A stretch of 8,204 nt of DNA from Olsenella sp. GTDB taxonomy: Bacteria; Actinomycetota; Coriobacteriia; Coriobacteriales; Atopobiaceae. Shown piece by piece: positions 1 through 5,996 of the stretch. How positions within the stretch are numbered: position 1 is the stretch's first letter; the number at the start of each line of letters is the position of its first letter. The stretch is from the NCBI GenBank assembly GCA_015062715.1, contig SUUD01000080.1:1-8204 (forward strand), read 5' to 3'. Made by a program: the position numbers and the translations under genes. Below the pieces are notes generated by a model. The model saw nothing but the letters and a program-made list of their open reading frames with translations, made no database searches and was not told the DNA's origin.

Positions 1-44
1 CGTCACAATAGAGATTCCGCAAAGAGGTAGGACCCGCATGCGAA

Positions 45-74
45 GGGACACCCCGCACGAATGCGAGGTGCCCC
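45..74 (-). terminator. Stem-loop with UUCG tetraloop downstream of ackA
   Basis: Read on the minus strand, a 13-bp stem (62-74 with 45-57) closes a TTCG tetraloop (58-61). It starts 23 nt after the ackA stop codon. On the minus strand the two imperfect positions (48/71 and 53/66) become G-U and U-G wobbles. On the plus strand the same positions would be A-C and C-A mismatches, so the structure is built for minus-strand RNA. There is no clear U-tract after it (CTTCGCATGCGG follows), so it may act as a weak intrinsic terminator or as a 3'-end stabilising hairpin. Confidence 0.7.
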
Positions 75-96
75 CTATCGTCGATGCGATATCGAA

Positions 97-1269
97 CTAG
101 CCCAGAAGCTCCTTCACGTCGAGGGCGATCATGAGCTCCTCGTTGGTGGGAACGACCAGGACGCGGACCGAGCTGCCCTCGCCGGTGATGTCGCGGACCT
201 CGCCGGAGCGGACGGCGTTCTTCTCGGGGTCGATCTTGACGCCCATCCACGCGAGCTTGTCGGCGACCATCTGGCGGACGAGCGAGGAGTTCTCGCCAAG
301 GCCGGCCGAGAAGGCGATGGTGTCCATGCCCTCGTTGGCCTGGGCCATCTCCATGATGAGCTGGGCGGTGCGATAGGCGAACATCTCGAGGGCCATCTGG
401 CAGTTGGCGTCGCCGTTGGCGGCGCCGGCCTCGATGTCACGGGAGTCGGAGCTGATGCCCGAGAGGGCGAGCAGGCCGGACTGCTTGTTCATCATGGTGT
501 CGACCTCGTCGACGGTGTAGCCGCCAACGCGCTGCAGGTAGCAGACGGTAGCAGGGTCGATGGTGCCGCAGCGGGTGCCCATGATGAGACCATCGAGCGG
601 CGTGAGGCCCATGGTGGTGTCCATGTTCTTGCCGTCGGTGATGGCGCACAGGGAGGCACCGGAGCCCAGGTGGCAGCTCACGAGCTTGTGGACGTCGTCG
701 CCCAGGAACTCCTTGGTGGCACGCCAGATGAAGCGGTGGCTGGTGCCGTGGGCGCCGTACTTGCGGATGTGCAGCTTGTCGACCACGTCGCGCGGGAGGG
801 CGTAGCGGTGGGCGCGCTCGGGGATGGCGTAGTGGAAGGAGGTGTCGGCCACGATGACGTTGCCCTTGTCGGGGAAGAGCTCGCGGCAGACCTCGATGGC
901 GTCGGCCTCTGCGTAGTTGTGAAGCGGGGCCAGCGGGGCAACCTCGCGGACCCAGCCGAGGGTCTCGTCGGTGACGACCTTGGACTCGGGGAAGTACCAG
1001 CCGCCCTGAACGACGCGGTGGCCGATGCCGATGAAGTCCTTGCCGGTGGCGTTGATGATGTCGATGACGTGGCCCATGGCCGTCTTGTGGTCGGGCAGGG
1101 GCGCCTCGATCTTCTGCTTGCCCTCGACCGCGATGGACTCGTAGCCCACGAAGGAGCCCTCGATGCCGATGCGCTCGCAGTTGCCCTTGGCATAGACCTC
1201 GGCGGTGTCGACGTCGAGCAGCTGGAACTTGAGCGACGAGCTGCCGGCATTGATGACGAGAACGTTCAT
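97..1269 (-). CDS. ackA: Acetate kinase
   Basis: The 390-aa protein transfers phosphate between acetyl phosphate and ADP, giving acetate and ATP, in the cytoplasm (fermentative Pta-AckA pathway). The N-terminal ASKHA signature NAGSSSLKF begins at Asn7. GHRVVQGG contains Arg85, APLH has His117, ADTSFH has Asp142, YGAHGTSH has His174, GTRCGTIDP has Arg233, and TNEE near the C-terminus has Glu377. By a constant offset these match the catalytic Asn7, Arg91, His123, Asp148, His180, Arg241 and Glu384 of the Methanosarcina enzyme. The frame opens 10 codons earlier, but ATG at 1269 is chosen because it begins the conserved MNVLVINAGSSS and has a strong Shine-Dalgarno AAAGGAG at 1274-1280. Oddities: the acetate-pocket Phe (Phe179) is Ala173 here, and VVHGG is VVQGG. 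No pta is adjacent. A 138-bp spacer separates it from the upstream gene, so it probably has its own promoter. Confidence 0.97.
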   Translation of the reverse strand: MNVLVINAGSSSLKFQLLDVDTAEVYAKGNCERIGIEGSFVGYESIAVEGKQKIEAPLPDHKTAMGHVIDIINATGKDFIGIGHRVVQGGWYFPESKVVTDETLGWVREVAPLAPLHNYAEADAIEVCRELFPDKGNVIVADTSFHYAIPERAHRYALPRDVVDKLHIRKYGAHGTSHRFIWRATKEFLGDDVHKLVSCHLGSGASLCAITDGKNMDTTMGLTPLDGLIMGTRCGTIDPATVCYLQRVGGYTVDEVDTMMNKQSGLLALSGISSDSRDIEAGAANGDANCQMALEMFAYRTAQLIMEMAQANEGMDTIAFSAGLGENSSLVRQMVADKLAWMGVKIDPEKNAVRSGEVRDITGEGSSVRVLVVPTNEELMIALDVKELLG

Positions 1270-1283
1270 GGGACTCCTTTCCT

Positions 1284-1299
1284 GTGCGCGGGAGCGCAC
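1284..1299 (-). promoter_or_regulatory. Leader hairpin immediately upstream of the ackA Shine-Dalgarno
   Basis: GTGCGC and GCGCAC form a perfect 6-bp stem around a TCCC tetraloop on the minus strand. The hairpin ends four bases before the AAAGGAG ribosome site of ackA. A stem there could protect the mRNA 5' region or tune ribosome loading. A role in regulation is inference; the inverted repeat itself is plain. Confidence 0.4.
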
Positions 1300-1407
1300 G
1301 AGAGACTGTCTGCCAAGGTGACATGATACGTTGACCCGGCCCGCTTCAGGGGCCAGAATGCACGCGTCTGCTTTGTCTCCATCCGACAGCGAAGCCGGGC
1401 GGACACG

Positions 1408-1818
1408 CTATGCGTCGAGGAGGACCCGCTCCGCTATGTCGGCCGCGCGGGCGATGCAATCGCCGCAGGGGGTGAGGGCAACGCCCGTGTCGACGCCCTT
1501 GAGCTCACGGCAGACAATGGATCCGCAGGCCGCCTTGAACTCGTCGGAGATGCGGGCCGCCTGGGCGTAGGTCTCGACCTTGCTTGCCGGGGCGTCGACG
1601 TTGCCGTCGCTCGTGACGAGGCCGGCCACGACCCCCGCCCCCAGGAGCGCGCCGCACGTGCCGTCATAGTTGCCCACGCCGCGGCCAAGGCCCTCGGTCA
1701 TGCGAAAGAGCTCGACCTCGTCGCGGCCGAGCTGCTCGGCAAAGGCGCAGGCCACCGACTGCGCGCAGTTGTAACCCCTGTCGTGCCGCGCGACCGCGGC
1801 CTCGGAACGAACGGACAT
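1408..1818 (-). CDS. C_GCAxxG_C_C family putative redox-active protein
   Basis: This is a 136-aa cysteine-rich protein, close to the usual ~140 aa of the family (TIGR01909/PF09719). The family motif CGAxxG is present as TCGALLGA (Cys55). The other cysteines are Cys18 (YNCAQSV), Cys24, Cys98 and Cys103 (ACGSIVCRELKG) and the pair Cys118/Cys121 (PCGDC). This array suggests a disulfide or metal/cofactor-binding redox protein, but no reaction is established for the family. There is no signal peptide or membrane segment, so it is probably cytoplasmic. ATG at 1818 follows a purine-rich GGAGGGGGAG ribosome site. It is the last gene of the cluster headed by the YugP-like protease, 51 bp after the HIT gene. 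Family members are often described next to transporter genes, which is not the case here. Family assignment is firm; function is unknown. Confidence 0.88.
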   Translation of the reverse strand: MSVRSEAAVARHDRGYNCAQSVACAFAEQLGRDEVELFRMTEGLGRGVGNYDGTCGALLGAGVVAGLVTSDGNVDAPASKVETYAQAARISDEFKAACGSIVCRELKGVDTGVALTPCGDCIARAADIAERVLLDA

Positions 1819-1869
1819 TGCTCCCCCTCCATGTCTGGGACGGGGCCCTCCCCCGCCCGCAGGCCCATG

Positions 1870-2214
1870 CTACTGTGCGAGGAGCGCCTCGCCAAGGTCT
1901 TTGCCACCAAGGACGTGCATGTGCAGGTGGTTGACGGCCTGTCCGGCATCGGCGCCGGTGTTCATGATGACGCGGAAGCCCGACTGGTCGATGCCCTCCT
2001 TGTGGACGACCTCGTCGACGAGGGCGACCATCGCGGCAAGCGTCTCGGCGGGGACGCCGTCGATGATGTTGTCGTGATGGGCCTTGGGAACCACGAGCAC
2101 GTGGGTGGGGGCCACGGGGCTCATGTCGCGGAAGGCGCAGGCGAGGTCGTTCTGGGCGACGACGTCCGTGGGGATCTTGCCGTTCGCGAGCTTGCAGAAG
2201 ATGCAGTCTGACAT
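1870..2214 (-). CDS. HIT (histidine triad) family protein, HinT-like
   Basis: The 114-aa protein has the complete histidine-triad fold. It begins CIFCKLANGKIPTDVV (Cys4 and Cys7, the CxxC of zinc-binding HIT proteins), continues with THVLVVPKAHHDNI (38-50), and ends with the catalytic triad HLHMHVLGG (His96, His98, His100). HinT-type members hydrolyse purine nucleoside phosphoramidates and related adenylates in the cytoplasm; the length matches that branch. The reading frame extends 41 codons upstream, but ATG at 2214 is chosen because it starts the conserved MSDCIFCK and follows a GGAG ribosome site. The upstream extension would run into xseB. The gene begins 19 bp after the xseB stop, so it is very likely cotranscribed with it. 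The exact substrate cannot be told from sequence. Confidence 0.93.
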   Translation of the reverse strand: MSDCIFCKLANGKIPTDVVAQNDLACAFRDMSPVAPTHVLVVPKAHHDNIIDGVPAETLAAMVALVDEVVHKEGIDQSGFRVIMNTGADAGQAVNHLHMHVLGGKDLGEALLAQ

Positions 2215-2233
2215 GGGGGCTCCAATCCGTTGG

Positions 2234-2503
2234 CTACTCGTCGATGAACGCCGTGGCGGGCGCCGCGGCGGTGTCGGGGACGTCGTCCTGGCGGGCGGAC
2301 TCGACAAGGACCTGCACCCGCTGCTCCGCCGAGGCAAGGCGCGCCCTGAGGCTCGAGAGCAGCTCGACGCCGCGCTGGTAGCGCTCGAGGGCCTCCTCGA
2401 GCTCGAGGTCGCCGCTCTCGAGCTGACGCACGACCTGCTCGAGCTCGACCGACGCCTCCTTGAAGGTCATCTCGTCCAGGGGACGGTTCTGCTGTGCTGA
2501 CAT
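2234..2503 (-). CDS. xseB: Exodeoxyribonuclease VII small subunit
   Basis: XseB is the small helical subunit of exonuclease VII, which with XseA degrades single-stranded DNA to oligonucleotides. The 89-aa product carries the family pattern over residues 11-66: MTFKEASVELEQVV, then LESGDLELEEALERYQRGVELL, then LRARLASAEQRVQVL. This is a helical hairpin rich in Leu/Glu. A 20-residue Ala/Asp-rich tail after residue 69 is not part of the usual core. Start choice: the frame also has an ATG at 2530, but ATG at 2503 is preceded by AAAGGA at good spacing and the upstream one has no ribosome site. The gene follows xseA by 36 bp, the normal xseA-xseB partnership. Repeated CTCGAG/GAGCTC hexamers in the DNA come from the Leu-Glu codons. 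Confidence 0.95.
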   Translation of the reverse strand: MSAQQNRPLDEMTFKEASVELEQVVRQLESGDLELEEALERYQRGVELLSSLRARLASAEQRVQVLVESARQDDVPDTAAAPATAFIDE

Positions 2504-2539
2504 CGTGTCGTCCTTTCGCTTCGTGCCCATCCGATGGGG

Positions 2540-3940
2540 CTAGTCGTCTGCTTGTATGGGATTGCCCGTTGCACTCGATGCGGAGACCGTGGCCTCGAGG
2601 CAGCCGTCGGCCATGACCACGCCGATCGTGTCGCCCACGGCGACCTGGCCGGCATGCGACACCACATGCCCCAAGGAGTCGCGGACGATGGAGTATCCCC
2701 TGCCCAGCACCTTGAGCGGCGACAGCGCGTCGAGCGCCGCGGCCGAGCGGCCAACGGTTGCGGACTGTGCCTGAGTGATGCGCGGGGCAAGCCCCACGAG
2801 CATGTTTGCGAGGTGTGCCAGCTCCCCCTGACGTGCCGAGACGGAGCGCGGGAGCGCCTCAACCAGGCGGTCGGCCGTCTGCATGAGCGACATGCGTCGC
2901 GAGGAGACGATCCAACGGGGGTCGGTGAGGCAGCCATGCCTGCCCAGCTGCTCGAGAGCCGCCCTCTCGCGCGTCAGGCGCGACTCGATCGCTCCACGGG
3001 ACCTGAGCGCGAGACCGTCGACGTCCCTCTGGCACGATGAGACCGTGGCCGCGAGGGCGGCGTCCAGCCGCGAGGCACGCACGCTGTTGCGGTCGATGAT
3101 CTCACCTATGGCGGGGGCGACGCCCTCCGCCGCGGCCGTGGGGGTGGAGGCGCGGCGGTCGGCGACCATGTCGCAGATGGTGATGTCGTCCTCGTGGCCA
3201 ATGCCCGAGACCACGGGCACGGGGCATGAGGCGACGGCACGCGCGACCGACTCGTCGTTGAAGGCCATGAGGTCCTCGTAGGAGCCTCCGCCACGCACGA
3301 GCAGGATGCAGTCGGGTCGGTACGAGGCGGCCAGCGCGATGGCGCGGACGATGGTGCCCGGTGCGGCCTCTCCCTGGACGGCACACCCGGCGACGAGGAG
3401 CTCCACCAGGGGGTTCCGTCGTGCCAGCGTGCGTTTGACGTCCTCGATGACGCTGCCGGTGAGCGAGGTGACGACGCCCACGCGCATGCAGAAGGCGGGA
3501 ATCGGGCGCTTGCGCGCCTCGTCCATGAGGCCCTCGGACTGAAGCCTGCGGGCAAGCTCGGCCACGCGCTGCCTGAGCAGGCCCTCGCCTGCGACCGAGA
3601 TCGAGCGTATGACGAAGCTGAGCTTGCCGGTCTTGTCGTACACGTCGAACGAACCGCGTGCCTGCACGAGCAGGCCGTTGTTGAGGGCGGAGCGAAGCTG
3701 CGGGTCGAGCTTGTCGTAGGTGCCGCGCCACACGATCACGTCCATGGACGCGAGCTCGTCCTTGAGGGAGAAGTAGCAGTGGCCCGTGCGATTGGGACCG
3801 CGCCATCCCGTGATCTCGCCGGTGACCGTGAGGGTGGGAATGCGCGAGAGCGTCGTCTTTGCCAGGGAGACGGCGTCCGCCACGGAGAGGGAGTCCTCGC
3901 CGCCTTGCCCGGCCCCGGGCGTGAGCAGGTCTGCAGGCAT
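2540..3940 (-). CDS. xseA: Exodeoxyribonuclease VII large subunit
   Basis: The 466-aa catalytic subunit of exonuclease VII cleaves single-stranded DNA from both ends and serves DNA repair and recombination (E. coli XseA is about 456 aa). Residues 18-115 form the OB-fold DNA-binding domain (LSVADAV, LTVTGEITGW, GHCYFSLKD). Residues 150-275 hold the nuclease core: MRVGVVTSLTGSVIEDV, then LLVRGGGSYEDLMAFND (214-229), then GIGHEDDITICDMVADRRAS (from 246) and TPTAAAE. A long coiled-coil-type region (280-400) follows, and the C-terminus has the standard LSPLKVLGRGYSIV (406-419). ATG at 3940 is chosen because it begins the family N-terminus. An in-frame extension of 81 codons lies inside the upstream protease gene and reads as low-complexity shadow. 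The start lies one base after the protease stop (TAG-C-ATG) with the GCAGGA ribosome site inside that gene, which implies translational coupling. The usual GHETD is GHEDD here. Confidence 0.97.
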   Translation of the reverse strand: MPADLLTPGAGQGGEDSLSVADAVSLAKTTLSRIPTLTVTGEITGWRGPNRTGHCYFSLKDELASMDVIVWRGTYDKLDPQLRSALNNGLLVQARGSFDVYDKTGKLSFVIRSISVAGEGLLRQRVAELARRLQSEGLMDEARKRPIPAFCMRVGVVTSLTGSVIEDVKRTLARRNPLVELLVAGCAVQGEAAPGTIVRAIALAASYRPDCILLVRGGGSYEDLMAFNDESVARAVASCPVPVVSGIGHEDDITICDMVADRRASTPTAAAEGVAPAIGEIIDRNSVRASRLDAALAATVSSCQRDVDGLALRSRGAIESRLTRERAALEQLGRHGCLTDPRWIVSSRRMSLMQTADRLVEALPRSVSARQGELAHLANMLVGLAPRITQAQSATVGRSAAALDALSPLKVLGRGYSIVRDSLGHVVSHAGQVAVGDTIGVVMADGCLEATVSASSATGNPIQADD

Positions 3941-3941
3941 G

Positions 3942-4631
3942 CTAGTTCCTGCGGTTGACCTGGCTGCGCAGGTACAGGAGCTGGAGGATCGACGTGAGGG
4001 CAGCGGCCACGTAGGTGAGCGCGGCCGCGGTGAGCACCTGCTTTGCCCCCGCCTCGGCCGTGGCGTCGAGGCCGCACGTGGAGATGTAGGAGACCGCCCT
4101 GCGGGAGGCGTCGATCTCGACCGGGAGAGTGACCAGGTGGAACAGGACCGAGAACGCGAACAGGCCGATGGCGAGCTTGGCAAGGCCGGCGCTGCCGAGC
4201 ATGGCGGCGGCGAGGAAGGCGAGCATCCAGGTCTGCGAGGTGAGGTTGACCACGGGAACGAGCGAGGTCCTCACCTGCATGAGGGCGTAGCCAGTGGCCT
4301 TCTGCAGCGCATGGCCCGCCTCGTGGCAGGCGACGGCGACCGAGGCGACCGAGCCCCCGTTGAGGTTCTCCTGCGAGAGGTAGAGGTTGTTGTCGGCCGG
4401 GTTGAAGTGATCGGTCAGCCTACCCGCGACGGGCACGATGCCCACGTTGTCAGCACCGTTCGACACGAGCATGCGGCGAGCCACCTGGGCCCCCGTCTCG
4501 CCCGTGTTGACCGGGACGCGCGACCACTTGTTGTAGGCGCTGTTGATGTAGCTCTGGGTAAGCACGCCAAGGATCATGGAGATGATGACGATGCCCATAT
4601 AGCCCATGTCGAAACCGTATCCGTAGTACAT
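3942..4631 (-). CDS. YugP-type membrane zinc metallopeptidase
   Basis: This 229-aa integral membrane protease belongs to the YugP/Zn_peptidase_2 family (PF04298; Bacillus YugP is about 225 aa). A first hydrophobic helix spans about 11-26. The catalytic HEAGH zinc motif lies at 103-107 in VAVACHEAGHALQKATGY. Hydrophobic segments follow at about 125-149, 151-169 and 198-219. VEIDASRRA (171-179) supplies the likely third zinc ligand, Glu172. The N-terminus is Tyr/Gly-rich (MYYGYGFDMGYMG), as is common in the family. ATG at 4631 follows AAAGGGG at suitable spacing. An in-frame extension to 4712 crosses the intergenic repeats and is rejected. The gene heads the tight run that continues with xseA one base later. 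Substrates of the family are not established. Its link with exonuclease VII is positional only. Confidence 0.93.
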   Translation of the reverse strand: MYYGYGFDMGYMGIVIISMILGVLTQSYINSAYNKWSRVPVNTGETGAQVARRMLVSNGADNVGIVPVAGRLTDHFNPADNNLYLSQENLNGGSVASVAVACHEAGHALQKATGYALMQVRTSLVPVVNLTSQTWMLAFLAAAMLGSAGLAKLAIGLFAFSVLFHLVTLPVEIDASRRAVSYISTCGLDATAEAGAKQVLTAAALTYVAAALTSILQLLYLRSQVNRRN

Positions 4632-4666
4632 GCGAGCCCCTTTGCCTTGAGGACGTGTTGGGAAAG

Positions 4667-4672
4667 ATTGTA
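4667..4672 (-). promoter_or_regulatory. Candidate -10 box (TACAAT) for the YugP-like/xseA/xseB operon
   Basis: On the minus strand TACAAT matches the TATAAT consensus at five of six positions, in one of the few AT-rich spots of the spacer. It lies 35 bp upstream of the YugP-like start codon, giving a short leader. I see no good -35 at 16-18 bp (GCATAT or CATATG stand there), so this is a -10-only prediction. It overlaps the 3' arm of the hairpin at 4669-4690. Confidence 0.35.
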
Positions 4673-4690
4673 TCCCGTTACGGGGACACA
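4669..4690 (-). terminator. Hairpin downstream of rnd
   Basis: On the minus strand TGTGTCCC and GGGATACA form an 8-bp stem around a 6-base loop (4677-4682), with one G-U wobble that becomes an A-C mismatch on the plus strand. It begins 37 bp after the rnd stop codon and is followed by AATCTTT, a poor U-tract. It could end or attenuate rnd transcription before the downstream operon. Its 3' arm also contains part of the candidate TACAAT promoter box, so terminator and promoter readings compete. Confidence 0.4.
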
Positions 4691-4712
4691 TATGCGCTCG
4701 GGACGGGGACAC
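4680..4712. repeat. Two 10-bp direct repeats ACGGGGACAC in the rnd/protease spacer
   Basis: ACGGGGACAC occurs exactly at 4680-4689 and again at 4703-4712, a 23-bp period with 13 bp between copies. This is about two helical turns, as expected for a protein binding twice on one face of DNA. The left copy also forms one arm of the hairpin at 4669-4690. It may be a tandem operator or a remnant of a dispersed repeat; the sequence alone does not decide. Confidence 0.6.
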
Positions 4713-4726
4713 GCCGCCTGACGGGC

Positions 4727-5857
4727 CTAGAGGACCTCGATGTGCCCATCCTTGACCGTGAGGCCGAGATCGCCGGCGAGCAGCCGGTCGAGCTGGGTGC
4801 CCACGAGCTCGCGGCGCCAGCCCGACGACACGCGCGACATGGAGCGGTTCGTCGCGAACGCATACAGGTCGTCACGGGTGGCGATGAGCTGCACCGCCAC
4901 GCCGCTCGTCTCGGAGACGCGGCGGACGAGGGCGTACATGAGGTCCACGACGCACTCGAGCTCGGCCGAGGGACGCGTGTGGCGCTCGGCCTTGGGGAGC
5001 TCGTCGTCGGGGCACGCCCTGCCGCGGGCAACGGCCTCGACGATCGCGCGGGCGTCTGTCCCCGAGAGCTGCTCGGTCCCGCGCACCCTGCGCAGGCGGC
5101 GCTCGTCGCCCGGCGCGAGCTTGCAGACCTCGACGATGACCTCGTCGGAGAGCACCCACTTGCGCGGGATGTCGCGCTCGGCGGCGCGCCGCTCGCGCCA
5201 GGCGCAGACCTCGCGCGCGATGCCGAGCTGGCGGCGCGTGAGCGAGCTCATCCTCTTGAGGCGCGCATAGGCGTGCAGGGGGTCGCGGTCGAGGGCCGGC
5301 GGGTTGGCGATCGCGAGCATCTCGGGCTGGACCCAGCCCAGGCGGTCCCGGGCGACGAGGTCGTTGACCATGCGCTCGTAGATGCCGGGAAGGTAGCGCA
5401 CATCGTCCTCGGCATACTCGAGCTGCTCGGGGTCGAGCGGGCGGCGGGACCAGTCGGTGAGCGAGGCGGCCTTGGGCAGGTGCACGCCCGTGTACGCCTC
5501 CACGAGCGCGCCGTAGCCCATCTGCATGCGGTGGCCCAGGAACGCGGCGGCGAGCTGGGTGTCAAACAGGGGCGTCACGCGGCACGAGAGCGCGTGGTCG
5601 ATGGCGTCGAGGTCCTGCGAGCAGGCATGGAGAACCTTGGTTATGGACGTGTCCTCGAGGAGCTCGGCGACGCAGGAGAGGTCATCGATGGCCAAGGGGT
5701 CGATCGCGGCGCTCTCGACGGGCGTGGCGAGCTGGATGAGGCAGAGCTTGGGAAAGAAGGTCTTCTCGCGCAGGAACTCGGTGTCGACCGCAAGGATGCG
5801 CTCGGAGCGGGCCCGTTCGCAGAAGCCGACCAGCTCCTCATGATTTGATATGTACAC
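4727..5857 (-). CDS. rnd: Ribonuclease D (3'-5' exoribonuclease, DEDDy family)
   Basis: RNase D trims 3' ends of tRNA precursors and other stable RNAs in the cytoplasm. The 376-aa product matches E. coli Rnd in length (375) and layout. Exo I is AVDTEF (Asp25, Glu27), Exo II is HACSQDLDAI (Asp82), and Exo III is YAEDDVRYL (Tyr148, Asp152). These sit three residues before the E. coli residues Asp28, Glu30, Asp85, Tyr151 and Asp155, so the catalytic set is complete. An HRDC nucleic-acid-binding domain follows at about 205-280, with a second HRDC-like C-terminal part at 295-376. Start: GTG at 5857 gives the family N-terminus (V/M)YISNHEELV and has AAAGG six bases upstream. A longer frame opens from a TTG at 5947 with no ribosome site. 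It lies upstream of the protease-xseA-xseB run and is divergent from the lipid kinase. Confidence 0.95.
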   Translation of the reverse strand: MYISNHEELVGFCERARSERILAVDTEFLREKTFFPKLCLIQLATPVESAAIDPLAIDDLSCVAELLEDTSITKVLHACSQDLDAIDHALSCRVTPLFDTQLAAAFLGHRMQMGYGALVEAYTGVHLPKAASLTDWSRRPLDPEQLEYAEDDVRYLPGIYERMVNDLVARDRLGWVQPEMLAIANPPALDRDPLHAYARLKRMSSLTRRQLGIAREVCAWRERRAAERDIPRKWVLSDEVIVEVCKLAPGDERRLRRVRGTEQLSGTDARAIVEAVARGRACPDDELPKAERHTRPSAELECVVDLMYALVRRVSETSGVAVQLIATRDDLYAFATNRSMSRVSSGWRRELVGTQLDRLLAGDLGLTVKDGHIEVL

Positions 5858-5863
5858 TCGGTG

Positions 5864-5868
5864 CCTTT
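5864..5868 (-). promoter_or_regulatory. Ribosome binding site fixing the GTG start of rnd
   Basis: AAAGG on the minus strand lies six bases before GTG at 5857. It is the evidence for a GTG start here rather than the longer upstream frame, and it places the protein start exactly at the conserved YISNHEEL sequence. Confidence 0.7.
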
Positions 5869-5910
5869 CGACGTCGCGGCAGGCACAGGGGGTACCATCA
5901 GGGTGAGCCC

Positions 5911-5950
5911 GGCCGGTCGCTTGCGCTTGCGACCGTCCATGATACAAAAT
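5911..5950. promoter_or_regulatory. Divergent promoter/operator region between rnd and the lipid kinase
   Basis: CGGTCGC (5914-5920) and GCGACCG (5929-5935) form a perfect 7-bp dyad with an 8-base spacer. It extends by two more pairs beyond one mismatch to 5911-5938. Directly beside it is the only AT-rich patch of the region, GATACAAAAT (5941-5950). That patch offers TACAAA as a plus-strand -10, with TTGCGC 16 bp upstream as a weak -35, and TATCAT (5939-5944) as a minus-strand -10. A repressor on the dyad would overlap the plus-strand -35 and lie just downstream of the minus-strand -10. The dyad is seen; the promoter boxes are weak matches and the regulatory role is inferred. Confidence 0.4.
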
Positions 5951-5996
5951 CGAGGCGTCCGTCGTGCGCGCGAGGAGAGGTCAGGTCGGCAATACC

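Noticed and set aside
35..42. CGCATGCG palindrome near the left edge
   Set aside because: Eight bases only, no partner or flanking structure; bases 1-44 otherwise show nothing I can support.
61..1326. 421-codon open frame on the plus strand covering all of ackA
   Set aside because: It is antisense to a gene with every acetate kinase motif. Its translation is Val/Ala/Gly/Asp-rich with no recognisable domain, as expected when GC-rich third codon positions suppress stops.
1323..1328. TATCAT as the -10 box of an ackA promoter
   Set aside because: No -35 resembling TTGACA at 16-18 bp upstream on the minus strand (CCTGAA or CCCTGA there). Kept only as a note because the 8-mer GTATCATG also occurs before rnd.
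1372..1392. Weak stem after the C_GCAxxG gene (TGTC/GACA)
   Set aside because: Four pairs with a 7-base loop and no U-tract; too weak to call a terminator.
1843..1866. GGGCC/GGCCC stem between the HIT and C_GCAxxG genes
   Set aside because: Only 5 bp with a 14-base loop in very GC-rich sequence; not distinguishable from chance.
2380..2450. Repeated CTCGAG/GAGCTC hexamers resembling a tandem repeat
   Set aside because: Explained by Leu-Glu codon runs in the XseB helices; copies are irregularly spaced.
3941..4183. N-terminal extension of XseA by 81 codons
   Set aside because: The extension is Ser/Arg/Pro low-complexity sequence lying wholly inside the protease gene. The family N-terminus starts at 3940 with a ribosome site.
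4655..5848. 397-codon plus-strand frame antisense to rnd
   Set aside because: Same GC-driven shadow. rnd has the full DEDDy catalytic set and a ribosome site; this frame has neither motif nor credible start.
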